A DNA stretch of 64,000 nt. Origin: Candidatus Peregrinibacteria bacterium (lineage in GTDB: Bacteria; Patescibacteriota; Gracilibacteria; UBA1369; LOWO2-01-FULL-3). The notes under the pieces are model-generated. The model saw nothing but the letters and a program-made list of their open reading frames with translations. It was not told the DNA's origin and searched no databases. The stretch covers positions 62,001 through 126,000 of the forward strand of contig JABILX010000001.1 of assembly GCA_018654255.1 (NCBI GenBank), given 5' to 3'. Below are positions 52,092-61,297 of the stretch, piece after piece. Numbering within the stretch: position 1 is the stretch's first letter; every line of letters begins with the position of its first letter. The position numbers and the translations under genes are program-made.

Positions 52092-53287
52092 TTCTGCACC
52101 GCAAAATCAAACAAATTCGACCCAACATCCTGAACGCCCTCAATAGAATATTTGAATCCTTCAGCATAGGCATCCACACTGAAAACAGGATTCGCTGAGA
52201 TCTTAATTCCATCTCCATACATCAATTGATATTCCATATACGGGACATTATTCCCGTCACCAGCCACGGCCTCTTCAATATAAGAAAGCTTCAAAGTAGT
52301 ATTATCAATCCAATCAAAATCACTCCAAGTATCACTCTTTTTCAAAAAATCACCCAAAAAACCCAAGCCATTCTCACTAGCACTCGAACTATAAACATCA
52401 AAAACCTTATCATCTTTTCCAACAGTTTTATACAAACCTGTCTCCCCACCAGGAAAATATCCCTGCTGAAAAGCACTATGACTAGGCACATGATTCGTCA
52501 CAGAACAAACTCCTGTTTCAGCTCCATCCGAACAGTCAGCAAGAATTTGCCAATTAACAACAATTCTTCCCTCCTCTTCCTCAGAGGGATCAATAAACAA
52601 AGCCTGCCTCTTGCAATCATTCTCATCCCCCCCCATGACACTCTCATACGAAGAATCAAAAACACACGGAGTCCTCACCCTAATATTAAAAGAGTTAAGA
52701 CCTTCATAGCCAATATCATCAGTATGAGTATCTCCAGCTTCCTTCGTAAACAGAGGTACATTCACACTTTCTCCATAATAAATCTTATTCCAATTACAAG
52801 GATGATTAGGATGAGTATTCAAATCGGTCAAAGGAACCAAATCACAATCCTCGCCAGCATTCCCATAGCCCATAACAGGCACGCTCCGATCTCCCAAATC
52901 ATCTGCAGCATAAAGTCTATCCGTAGAATCATTCACAGTCTCCAAAGAAACCTCTGCATAAATTGAATTTTCCAAATCAATCTTGTCCCCCTCGCAACTC
53001 TCAGTTCCACCCTCGCAAACCTTCTTCACAAAAACAAACTCATCAACATCCTCACCTTGTTCACCTGGAGGAGTGTTGTTCATAACATTCTTCACAATTT
53101 CCAAAGCACTCTGCGCCGCATATTCAGATTGCAAAGCTTTCTTGGAGTAACTTGCAGTCCTCAATGCAGTAATAGCAGTCGAAGAAATTCCAATCGTAAA
53201 AAAAGTAATCGCCGCAATCAAAACTAAAGCAATCACAATCGATGTTCCCGACCTGTCCGCCAAATGAGATTTTAAAGAAAATTTCAT
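52088..53287 (-). CDS. PilX-like type IV pilus-associated membrane protein
   Basis: A 399-aa protein with an N-terminal helix [20 protein letters not shown] and a polar run of Ser/Ala/Gln ([19 protein letters not shown]), the arrangement of the PilX N-terminal domain of minor-pilin-operon proteins. The extracellular part (50-399) is beta-rich with several Cys that could form disulfides ([22 protein letters not shown]). It starts 4 nt inside the metK stop (ATGA overlap), so it is translationally coupled to metK. It ends in TGA. It complements pilB at the other end of the window. Confidence 0.78.
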   Translation of the reverse strand: MKFSLKSHLADRSGTSIVIALVLIAAITFFTIGISSTAITALRTASYSKKALQSEYAAQSALEIVKNVMNNTPPGEQGEDVDEFVFVKKVCEGGTESCEGDKIDLENSIYAEVSLETVNDSTDRLYAADDLGDRSVPVMGYGNAGEDCDLVPLTDLNTHPNHPCNWNKIYYGESVNVPLFTKEAGDTHTDDIGYEGLNSFNIRVRTPCVFDSSYESVMGGDENDCKRQALFIDPSEEEEGRIVVNWQILADCSDGAETGVCSVTNHVPSHSAFQQGYFPGGETGLYKTVGKDDKVFDVYSSSASENGLGFLGDFLKKSDTWSDFDWIDNTTLKLSYIEEAVAGDGNNVPYMEYQLMYGDGIKISANPVFSVDAYAEGFKYSIEGVQDVGSNLFDFAVQN

Positions 53288-54447
53288 ACTAGTTTTTTAA
53301 GCTTTTGAGCCTTAGAAGTTTTCTCCCAAGTAAATTCCTCACCACTTCTTCCAAAATGCCCATAGCAAGCTGTTTTAGAGTAAATTGGCCGTCTCAGCTT
53401 CAACGTACGGATGATACCAGCTGGGGTGAAATCAAAAACTTTCTTAACTGCATCCAAGATCCGAGCCTCAGCATCGCCGATATCCGAAGAACCAGGCACA
53501 GTCGCTGTCCCAAAAGTATCAATAAAAAGCGAAACCGGATCCTTCACGCCAATCGCATACGAAACCTGTAGTTCGACTCGAGAAGCCAATCCAGCGGCCA
53601 CAATATTCTTCGCAACATAACGGGCCATATAAGCTCCACTTCGATCAACTTTTGTCGGATCCTTCCCCGAAAAACATCCTCCACCATGCCTCGAATAACC
53701 ACCATAAGTATCAACAATTATTTTACGACCAGTAAGCCCACAATCTCCAGGAGGCCCACCAATAATGAATTTACCTGTTGGATTAACCATCACTTTAGTC
53801 TTTGTATCAAAATATTTTCCCAAAACAGGTTTAATTACATGTTTCAAAACATCGCGCTCAATCCGAGCCCGACTCACCGAAGGCCCATGCTGACAAGAAA
53901 TAACTACAGTATCAACACGCACAGGCTTGTACCCATCATATTCCACAGTCACCTGGCTTTTTCCATCCGGTCTCAAGTATTTCAAAACCCCTCTCTTCCG
54001 AACAGAAGCAAGTTTCTTCGTCAATTTGTGTGCAAGCGAAATAGGAAGCGGCATCAATTCAGGCGTCTCCTTGCAAGCAAACCCCATCATCATCCCCTGA
54101 TCCCCAGCTCCACCAGTATCAACCCCCAGAGCAATATCAGAACTCTGCTCATCAATAGCGCTCATCACGCTACAAGCCTTATAATCAAATCCATACTCCG
54201 CATCGGTATAACCAATTTTTTTAAGTTCACCTCTAACAATCTTGGGCAGATGAGAATATCCCTTTGTCCTAATCTCTCCAGCCACAATAACCATCCCAGT
54301 CGAAACCATAGTCTCAACAGCAACCCTACTCGAAGGGTCTTGTTTCAAAAGATCATCCAAAATCGCATCAGAAATCTGGTCTGCAATTTTGTCAGGATGT
54401 CCCTCCGTAACTGATTCTGAAGTGAAATAATATTTACCTTTTCTCAT
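53284..54447 (-). CDS. metK: S-adenosylmethionine synthetase
   Basis: A 387-aa MetK that makes AdoMet from ATP and Met. The start [20 protein letters not shown] is diagnostic, followed by [12 protein letters not shown] and the P-loop-like [20 protein letters not shown]. All three tandem domains are present and length is normal. AdoMet supplies MiaB at 60 kb among others. It is co-transcribed with the PilX-like gene by ATGA overlap. A minus-strand promoter places the mRNA start next to the ATG. Confidence 0.97.
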   Translation of the reverse strand: MRKGKYYFTSESVTEGHPDKIADQISDAILDDLLKQDPSSRVAVETMVSTGMVIVAGEIRTKGYSHLPKIVRGELKKIGYTDAEYGFDYKACSVMSAIDEQSSDIALGVDTGGAGDQGMMMGFACKETPELMPLPISLAHKLTKKLASVRKRGVLKYLRPDGKSQVTVEYDGYKPVRVDTVVISCQHGPSVSRARIERDVLKHVIKPVLGKYFDTKTKVMVNPTGKFIIGGPPGDCGLTGRKIIVDTYGGYSRHGGGCFSGKDPTKVDRSGAYMARYVAKNIVAAGLASRVELQVSYAIGVKDPVSLFIDTFGTATVPGSSDIGDAEARILDAVKKVFDFTPAGIIRTLKLRRPIYSKTACYGHFGRSGEEFTWEKTSKAQKLKKLV

Positions 54448-54454
54448 GAATAAA

Positions 54455-54484
54455 AATATAGCATAGTAAGATTCTCTTTAACAA
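54455..54484 (-). promoter_or_regulatory. metK promoter, near-leaderless
   Basis: On the minus strand: -35 TTGTTA (54479-54484), 18-nt spacer, -10 TATATT (54455-54460), ending 7 nt before the ATG. Confidence 0.65.
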
Positions 54485-54498
54485 AACTTTTTTTCTTG

Positions 54499-54504
54499 TA
54501 TAAT
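54499..54504 (+). promoter_or_regulatory. -10 box of the GT2 gene
   Basis: TATAAT at 54499-54504, divergent to the metK promoter. The leader of about 47 nt has no Shine-Dalgarno. Confidence 0.65.
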
Positions 54505-54557
54505 ACCGCCACAAACCCGATTCGACACAAAACCGCGACCTAACAACCCACAATTAA

Positions 54558-55604
54558 ATGTCTAAGACTCAACCAAAAGTAGCGATCATCATAATTCATT
54601 ACAACACTCCTCATTACCTCAAAACTTGTTTGGATAACATTCTCAAACAGACATACAAAAATATCGACGTATATTTTATAGATAACAACTCTCCAGATAA
54701 AAAAGGTCTGAATTTTGTCAAAAGAGAATATGGCAAACGCATCCACGTAATCCCAAACAAAGAAAATCTAGGATACGCAAAAGCTGCCAACCAAGGAATC
54801 CACCAAGCATCAGACGCAGACTATATAGTGATCACAAACCCAGACATCATATATAGCCCAACTTATTTTGAGAAAATTATCGCAAAAGCAGAAAAAGAAA
54901 TTAACAAAAAAGGAGTTCCACTAGCAGGAATCACAGGAAAAGTATACAAATACGATTTTGAAAATAAGAAACCAACAAAAATCATCGACACAGTCGGTCT
55001 ATATATATCAAAAGCAGGCAGAGTCACAGACGGCGGCCAAGGCTACGAAGACAAGGGCCAATTCGACAAAGAAAAAGAAGTCTTTGGAATCTCAGGCGCA
55101 TGCCCTCTCTACAGCAAAAAAGCACTCGAAGAAGCTCGCTACAAAGACGAATATTTCGACGAAGATTTCTTCATGTACAAAGAGGACGTCGACCTAGCTT
55201 GGCGACTACAAATCCTAGGATACAAATTCTTATATTATCCAAAAGCTCTAGCCTTCCACGGTAGGGGAACAGGAGTGGTTCAAAGAGATACTCTAGGAAA
55301 AACACTCAGAAACCGAAAAACTCTATCAAAATTCCAAAGATACTACGGATTCAGAAATCAAAACCTTCTTCTCTTCAAAAATCTACTCTGGGGAAATTAC
55401 ATCAGAAACTTCCCCCACATATTCGCAAGAGACATCTCAACATTCTTTTATTCTCTGTTCTTCGAACCATTTGTGCTAAAATCGCTGAAGGATTATATAA
55501 AATTATTCCCACGCATCGCAAAGAAGCGAAAACACCTTATGGCCCGTAAACGCATAAAGGCAAAACGCATCAATCGCTTCACTCGCATGCTTCCACACAA
55601 ATAA
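54558..55604 (+). CDS. Family 2 glycosyltransferase (rhamnosyltransferase-like)
   Basis: A 348-aa GT-A enzyme. The N-terminal strand is VAIIIIHYNTPHYLKTCLDN, the nucleotide-binding part has DVYFIDNNSPD, the DXD-like motif is TNPDIIY, and the catalytic-base region FDEDFFMYKEDVDLAWRL, followed by AFHGRG, is typical of WbbL/rhamnosyltransferase GT2 members. It likely adds a sugar to a surface glycan. The C-terminal 70 residues are very basic (KRIKAKRIN), suggesting membrane association. It is followed after 11 nt by the amidohydrolase gene, which may share the transcript. Confidence 0.92.
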   Translation: MSKTQPKVAIIIIHYNTPHYLKTCLDNILKQTYKNIDVYFIDNNSPDKKGLNFVKREYGKRIHVIPNKENLGYAKAANQGIHQASDADYIVITNPDIIYSPTYFEKIIAKAEKEINKKGVPLAGITGKVYKYDFENKKPTKIIDTVGLYISKAGRVTDGGQGYEDKGQFDKEKEVFGISGACPLYSKKALEEARYKDEYFDEDFFMYKEDVDLAWRLQILGYKFLYYPKALAFHGRGTGVVQRDTLGKTLRNRKTLSKFQRYYGFRNQNLLLFKNLLWGNYIRNFPHIFARDISTFFYSLFFEPFVLKSLKDYIKLFPRIAKKRKHLMARKRIKAKRINRFTRMLPHK

Positions 55605-55615
55605 CCTCAAACAAC

Positions 55616-56614
55616 ATGAAGAAAAAACTACTCATCACCGCAATAGTAGGTGTTTTATTAGTAGCATTCGGAGTTATTTACCCAAAACTCGCCCATCAAC
55701 CAGGCTACATCAACATGCACGAACACATGCAAAACGAAGAAGACGTAGAAGCTCTACTTGAAATCAACGATAGCTTCGGAATAGAAAAAACTGTCCTCCT
55801 CGGAAGCTCAGACAAAACAATTTACCTTCACCCAACATTCAAAAACTACGACGAAAACAACGAAGAACTTCTCAAAATCAAAGCAAAATATCCAGACGAA
55901 TTCGAAGTATTATGCACGACTTATTGGAACGATCCAGACCAAGTCGCAAAAATTGAAGAATGCTACAAACGTGGAGCTATAGGGGTGAAACTCTACAACG
56001 GCCACGGAAGTTTCTACGAATTACCACTCGACGATCCAAAAATGATTCCAGTCTATCAATACATCCAAGACCACGGACTGATCCTTCTCATCCACGTAAA
56101 CAGCAACAAATACCTAGATGAATTCGAAAGAGTCCTCCAGAAATTTCCAGACATGAAGACAATTTGTCCACACTTCTGTTTGATCTCGAGCAAGCTAAAC
56201 GTACTATCAACACTCATGGATAGATATCCAAATCTCTATACAGACACAAGTTTCGGATACATTGAATACACAGCCGCAGGATTCAACAGATTTAGCAAAG
56301 ACCCAAACAGATTCCAGAAATTCATGGATCAATACCAAGACAGAATTTTCTTCGGCACAGATCAGGTTGTTACCAACATCAAAACCAAAAAATACGTACA
56401 CGAACTCAAACACGTTTTTGATGGGTACTTGAAAATGCTAACTGCCGAGGAATTCCATCTCCAAACATACTGGCCAGAATTCTATGACGAAACATACAGA
56501 GGTTTGAATCTCCCTGAAGACACCCTGCAAAACATCTTGATTGATGCTCCGCAACGTCTACTCGACTCAGTTCCGGCCTACGAAGAACCAGCTGAAGAAT
56601 CAGCTCTAGAATAA
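55616..56614 (+). CDS. Membrane-anchored amidohydrolase (TIM-barrel metal hydrolase)
   Basis: A 332-aa protein with an N-terminal hydrophobic anchor (about 4-22). Metal-ligand motifs of the amidohydrolase-2 family are visible: HEH at the first strand (INMHEHMQ), a second His in LLIHVNS, a third at TICPHFC and an Asp in IFFGTDQV. These predict a Zn- or Mn-dependent hydrolase or decarboxylase acting outside the membrane. The substrate is unknown. The stop overlaps the convergent nnrD gene by 9 nt. Confidence 0.85.
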   Translation: MKKKLLITAIVGVLLVAFGVIYPKLAHQPGYINMHEHMQNEEDVEALLEINDSFGIEKTVLLGSSDKTIYLHPTFKNYDENNEELLKIKAKYPDEFEVLCTTYWNDPDQVAKIEECYKRGAIGVKLYNGHGSFYELPLDDPKMIPVYQYIQDHGLILLIHVNSNKYLDEFERVLQKFPDMKTICPHFCLISSKLNVLSTLMDRYPNLYTDTSFGYIEYTAAGFNRFSKDPNRFQKFMDQYQDRIFFGTDQVVTNIKTKKYVHELKHVFDGYLKMLTAEEFHLQTYWPEFYDETYRGLNLPEDTLQNILIDAPQRLLDSVPAYEEPAEESALE

Positions 56615-57475
56615 AACCTCTGGGATTTTTTCTGCAACATCACTCGCAATCAGCCCATTGCCATATTTTTTGTACGCCTTATCTCCGGCCGCTCCACACA
56701 TATAAGCTGCTATTTGACCTGCATTAAATCCACTGTATTCCTGAGCAAGCATTCCCGCGCAAATCCCCGCCAGAACATCTCCAGTTCCTCCAACAGTCAT
56801 CCCAGCATTACCAGTCTTCGACTTCACAACATCCCCTTCATCAGAGGCAACCAAATCAGTATGGCCTTTCAAAACAATATTGATATGCAAATCCATTGCA
56901 ATCGATCGCAGCAAAATTACAGACTGAGTATCCTTCTCAGAAACTCTCATATCCCGATCAACCAAATTCGAAAATTCATTGTGATGAGGAGTGATAACGA
57001 TATCTTGTTCCAACGGAAATTTCTTGATTTTCTTCAAAGCAAAAATCGCAGCTGAATCAAGCACGGTCGGAATCCTGAGCTTTTTCAAAATCTCCAAAAC
57101 CCCTTCAATAACACCATCTTCAACATCCCCAATCGACCCCATCCCAGGCCCAATCAAAATAGAATCACAAGTCTTTCCAAACTCGATAATCTCAGATGCA
57201 GCTTTCGCAGAGAAGTTATCTCCCTCAAAAGGACTAACGATAAAATCAGGACAAGCAGCTCGAGTCACTTCAAAATTACACTGCGGAACATACAAAAAAA
57301 CCAAATCAGCACCAGCACGCAAACAAGCTTTCGCAGCCAAAATCACAGCACCATGATAATCAGCAGACCCCCCAATAATCAGAACGCGCCCATTGTCTCC
57401 CTTGTGCGAAAGGGGATCGCGCCTTTTGAGCAATTTTTTCACATGAGACAATCTCAACTCATTAATAGGTGCCAT
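56606..57475 (-). CDS. nnrD: ADP/ATP-dependent NAD(P)H-hydrate dehydratase
   Basis: A 289-aa ribokinase-like enzyme that repairs hydrated NAD(P)H. The family motifs are VLIIGGSADYHGAVILAAKA near the start, ILIGPGMGS, ITPHHNEF and NAGMTVGGTGDVLAGI (nucleotide-binding Gly loop plus catalytic Asp). The N-terminal epimerase (YjeF-N) half found in many bacteria is absent, so this is the stand-alone dehydratase. It follows eno with no gap (the eno stop abuts the ATG), so both share a transcript, a housekeeping pairing of glycolysis and cofactor repair. Confidence 0.93.
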   Translation of the reverse strand: MAPINELRLSHVKKLLKRRDPLSHKGDNGRVLIIGGSADYHGAVILAAKACLRAGADLVFLYVPQCNFEVTRAACPDFIVSPFEGDNFSAKAASEIIEFGKTCDSILIGPGMGSIGDVEDGVIEGVLEILKKLRIPTVLDSAAIFALKKIKKFPLEQDIVITPHHNEFSNLVDRDMRVSEKDTQSVILLRSIAMDLHINIVLKGHTDLVASDEGDVVKSKTGNAGMTVGGTGDVLAGICAGMLAQEYSGFNAGQIAAYMCGAAGDKAYKKYGNGLIASDVAEKIPEVLF

Positions 57476-58753
<1,278 letters not shown>

Positions 58754-58876
58754 TTAAAGATTTTCGAAACAAATCTTATCACAATTTCCCTAGACGAAAC
58801 AGATTTTCCTTTGCGAATTCAACCCAAAATCAGTATCATCGTTAAGCAAATTTTAAGATTTTAACAAAAATACAAA

Positions 58877-59491
58877 ATGGACATCACTTGGCACGGAAAT
58901 ACTTGCTTCACTCTGAAAGGAAAAACGGCAACAGTAGTAACAAACCCTGATAAATCGATAAAGACAGCGCTAAAAGGTGAAATAGTTTTATCATCACTCG
59001 GCGAAGACGCAGAACTAGCAGAAGTAAAAGACGCAAAAAGAATATTTGATTGGCCAGGAGAATATGAAGTCGCAGAAGTGCCTATTATAGGATTGAAAGC
59101 TTGGACCAGAAGCAAAAGTAAAGAGGAAGAAGACGGGAAAAAAGCTGGCGAAGGCACTATTATTTTCTTTTTTGAATTAGAAGGTGTAAAGGTTTGCCAC
59201 CTAGGAGGACTCGGACACAAATTAACAACAGAAATGATAGACGAAATCGGAGATATCGACGTACTCCTCATAACAGTAGGAGATGACAGCAATCTAAAAG
59301 GGAAAACAGAAGAAATTATCGGACAAATAGATCCACGAATGGTTGTATTGATGGGAAATTCAAACCCAGGAGCTCACTCAAAAGAAGCAGGATCATCAAA
59401 ACTTGAAGAAGAAACAGACAAATTAATAGTCACTGGTTCAGGTACCCCACTCGAAGAAAAGACACTTTATTACGCTCTTAAAAAAGTATAA
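58877..59491 (+). CDS. Metallo-beta-lactamase-fold protein with degenerate metal site
   Basis: A 204-aa protein of the COG2220/UPF0173-like MBL group. WHGNTCFTLKGKTATVVTNPD matches the first strands, DWPGEYEVAEVPI and HLGGLGHKLT match later ones. The HxHxDH zinc motif expected after the second strand is missing: the equivalent position reads SSLGEDAEL. The protein is therefore probably not a hydrolase of the usual type and may be a binding or structural protein. It is followed by tRNA-Arg and then miaB. Confidence 0.8.
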   Translation: MDITWHGNTCFTLKGKTATVVTNPDKSIKTALKGEIVLSSLGEDAELAEVKDAKRIFDWPGEYEVAEVPIIGLKAWTRSKSKEEEDGKKAGEGTIIFFFELEGVKVCHLGGLGHKLTTEMIDEIGDIDVLLITVGDDSNLKGKTEEIIGQIDPRMVVLMGNSNPGAHSKEAGSSKLEEETDKLIVTGSGTPLEEKTLYYALKKV

Positions 59492-59580
59492 CAGGCACAG
59501 GAAGCGTTAGCGCTCAAGTGCCGGCCGAGCAAAGCGAGGCCAAAAACCCATCTTGGGCGGTCTGAGCCGTCCAAATCCAT

Positions 59581-59655
59581 GTCCCCGTAGTTCAATGGAT
59601 AGAACGAAGGTTTCCTAAACCTTAGATGCAGGTTCAATTCCTGCCGGGGATACCA
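59581..59655 (+). tRNA. tRNA-Arg (anticodon CCT)
   Basis: Acceptor GTCCCCG/CGGGGAT (first pair G.U), D arm GTTC/GAAC, anticodon stem AAGGT/ACCTT with loop TTCCTAA, T arm GCAGG/CCTGC, discriminator A and encoded CCA. Confidence 0.97.
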
Positions 59656-59889
59656 TAGAGTAGCGAGATTCCCGGTTCGGAGTGAAGGCAATGCGAGCTT
59701 CGCGAGACTTTGCCGCAACGAAGAACGCCGTTTGTTAAATTTGCGTTTCCCGCAAAGAAAGCAAATTTAATAAAAAGGCGAGGGAATCCCTATTGAAGTA
59801 GCGAGATTTCTCCCAAGCTTTTTCAGCGTTTCCCTACTGAACACAATTCTCTTGCTCAAAGCAAAAACGGCATTTATCATACACGCCAC
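59656..59889. other. Structured non-coding stretch between tRNA-Arg and miaB
   Basis: No gene. Seen are a direct repeat AGTAGCGAGATT (59659-59670 and 59797-59808), a hairpin GGCAA..GCGA/TCGC..TTGCC near 59687-59714, and a 10-bp inverted repeat TTAAATTTGC/GCAAATTTAA (59735-59744 and 59761-59770) enclosed by CGCC/GGCG. The motif GAGCAAAGCGAG, found upstream of the tRNA at about 59526, also follows tRNA-Glu at about 33359. A tRNA-linked repeat or small RNA is possible. Confidence 0.5.
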
Positions 59890-61293
59890 ATGCAATACCA
59901 CATCAACACATACGGCTGCCAAATGAACTACTCCGACACGGAGAGAATTGAAACATATCTGAACCAGCTCGGCTTCACAAAATCCACAAACGAAGAAGAC
60001 GCAAACCTAATCATTTTCAACTCTTGTTCAGTAAAGAAAAAAGCAGAGGACAAAGTTCTCGGCAAAATGAAAAATCTAAAAAAAATCAAGAAACAAAGAC
60101 CAGGGCTAATTCTAGCTCTAACAGGTTGCATGGTCCGCAAATCCAGTACAAAAAAATCAGAACGCGAAACCCAAGACAAATACATCAAAAAAATCGAACA
60201 ACTCGACATAGCATTCAGAATCGAAGATCTCCCAAAACTAAAATCATTAATAAAACAAGCCGCACCAAAAACAAAATCTCTAGAGAAGATCCAAGATGAA
60301 CTGCTCGAAGACTACTTCCACATAAAACCATCCCACGCTTCAAAAGCCCAAGTCTTCATCCCAATCTCTACAGGCTGCGACAAATTTTGCACATACTGCA
60401 TTGTCCCACGTTCAAGAGGAAGAGAAACTTCAAGACATCCAGACGACATCCTCCAAGAAGCAAAAGAAGCCGTAGAAGCAGGTTGCCTAGAAATAACCCT
60501 ACTCGGCCAAACAGTCGATTCATATGGGCTTTCACAAATCGACCGCCAAAGAAAACTATTCGACTACACCCGCATCGATTCAGAACAAGACCCGCCTCCA
60601 TTTGTCCAACTCCTCCAACGCATCGACGAACTTCACAAAAAAGGTCTCAAACGTCTCCGCTTCACATCCCCACATCCAAAAGACGTCTCACCACACCTGA
60701 TAAAATCATATGCAGAGCTCGAAACATTGATGCCACACATTCACCTCCCAGTACAATCCGGCGACAACAATTGCCTGCAAAGAATGAACCGCCCATACAC
60801 CCGTGAACGCTACATGGAAATCGTCCACGGACTAAGAAAAGCACGCCCAGACATAGCGATCACAACGGACATGATCGTAGGATTCTGTGACGAATCAAAG
60901 GAAGAATACGCAAACACAGTAGACCTATACAAAGAAGCCGATTTCGACTTCTGCTATATTTCCCGCTACTCAACCCGAAAAGGCACATTCGCAGACAAAA
61001 ACCTCGACGACAACATAACCAACGAAGAAAAAGCCAAAAGATGGCACCAGCTCAACGATCTCATGAGAGAAATCACCCAAAAGAAACTAGAACAATACGT
61101 CGGTAAAACACTTGAAGTCCTCGTAGAAGAATTCGAGCCAGCCGCTGACCCGACCAATTCAATCTACCGCGGCAAATGCAAACACTTGAAAACCGTCCAA
61201 TTCGAATCCTCAGAAACAAACTTAAAAGGAACTCTTCAAAAAATCCGCATAGACCGAGCAGAAAGCTGGATGTTGTTTGGGGAAATCGCATAA
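59890..61293 (+). CDS. miaB: tRNA-2-methylthio-N6-dimethylallyladenosine synthase
   Basis: A 467-aa radical-SAM methylthiotransferase that modifies A37 of tRNAs reading UNN codons, using two [4Fe-4S] clusters. The N-terminal UPF0004 domain has the three cluster Cys (NTYGCQMN, FNSCSVK, LTGCMVR). The radical SAM triad is Cys163-x3-Cys167-x2-Cys170 (CDKFCTYC). Family motifs GCLEITLLGQTVDSYG and LHLPVQSGDN (here HIHLPVQSGDN) identify MiaB rather than MtaB/RimO, and a TRAM domain ends the protein. An insertion of about 40 Lys-rich residues follows the third N-terminal Cys. Confidence 0.94.
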   Translation: MQYHINTYGCQMNYSDTERIETYLNQLGFTKSTNEEDANLIIFNSCSVKKKAEDKVLGKMKNLKKIKKQRPGLILALTGCMVRKSSTKKSERETQDKYIKKIEQLDIAFRIEDLPKLKSLIKQAAPKTKSLEKIQDELLEDYFHIKPSHASKAQVFIPISTGCDKFCTYCIVPRSRGRETSRHPDDILQEAKEAVEAGCLEITLLGQTVDSYGLSQIDRQRKLFDYTRIDSEQDPPPFVQLLQRIDELHKKGLKRLRFTSPHPKDVSPHLIKSYAELETLMPHIHLPVQSGDNNCLQRMNRPYTRERYMEIVHGLRKARPDIAITTDMIVGFCDESKEEYANTVDLYKEADFDFCYISRYSTRKGTFADKNLDDNITNEEKAKRWHQLNDLMREITQKKLEQYVGKTLEVLVEEFEPAADPTNSIYRGKCKHLKTVQFESSETNLKGTLQKIRIDRAESWMLFGEIA

Positions 61294-61297
61294 CGAA

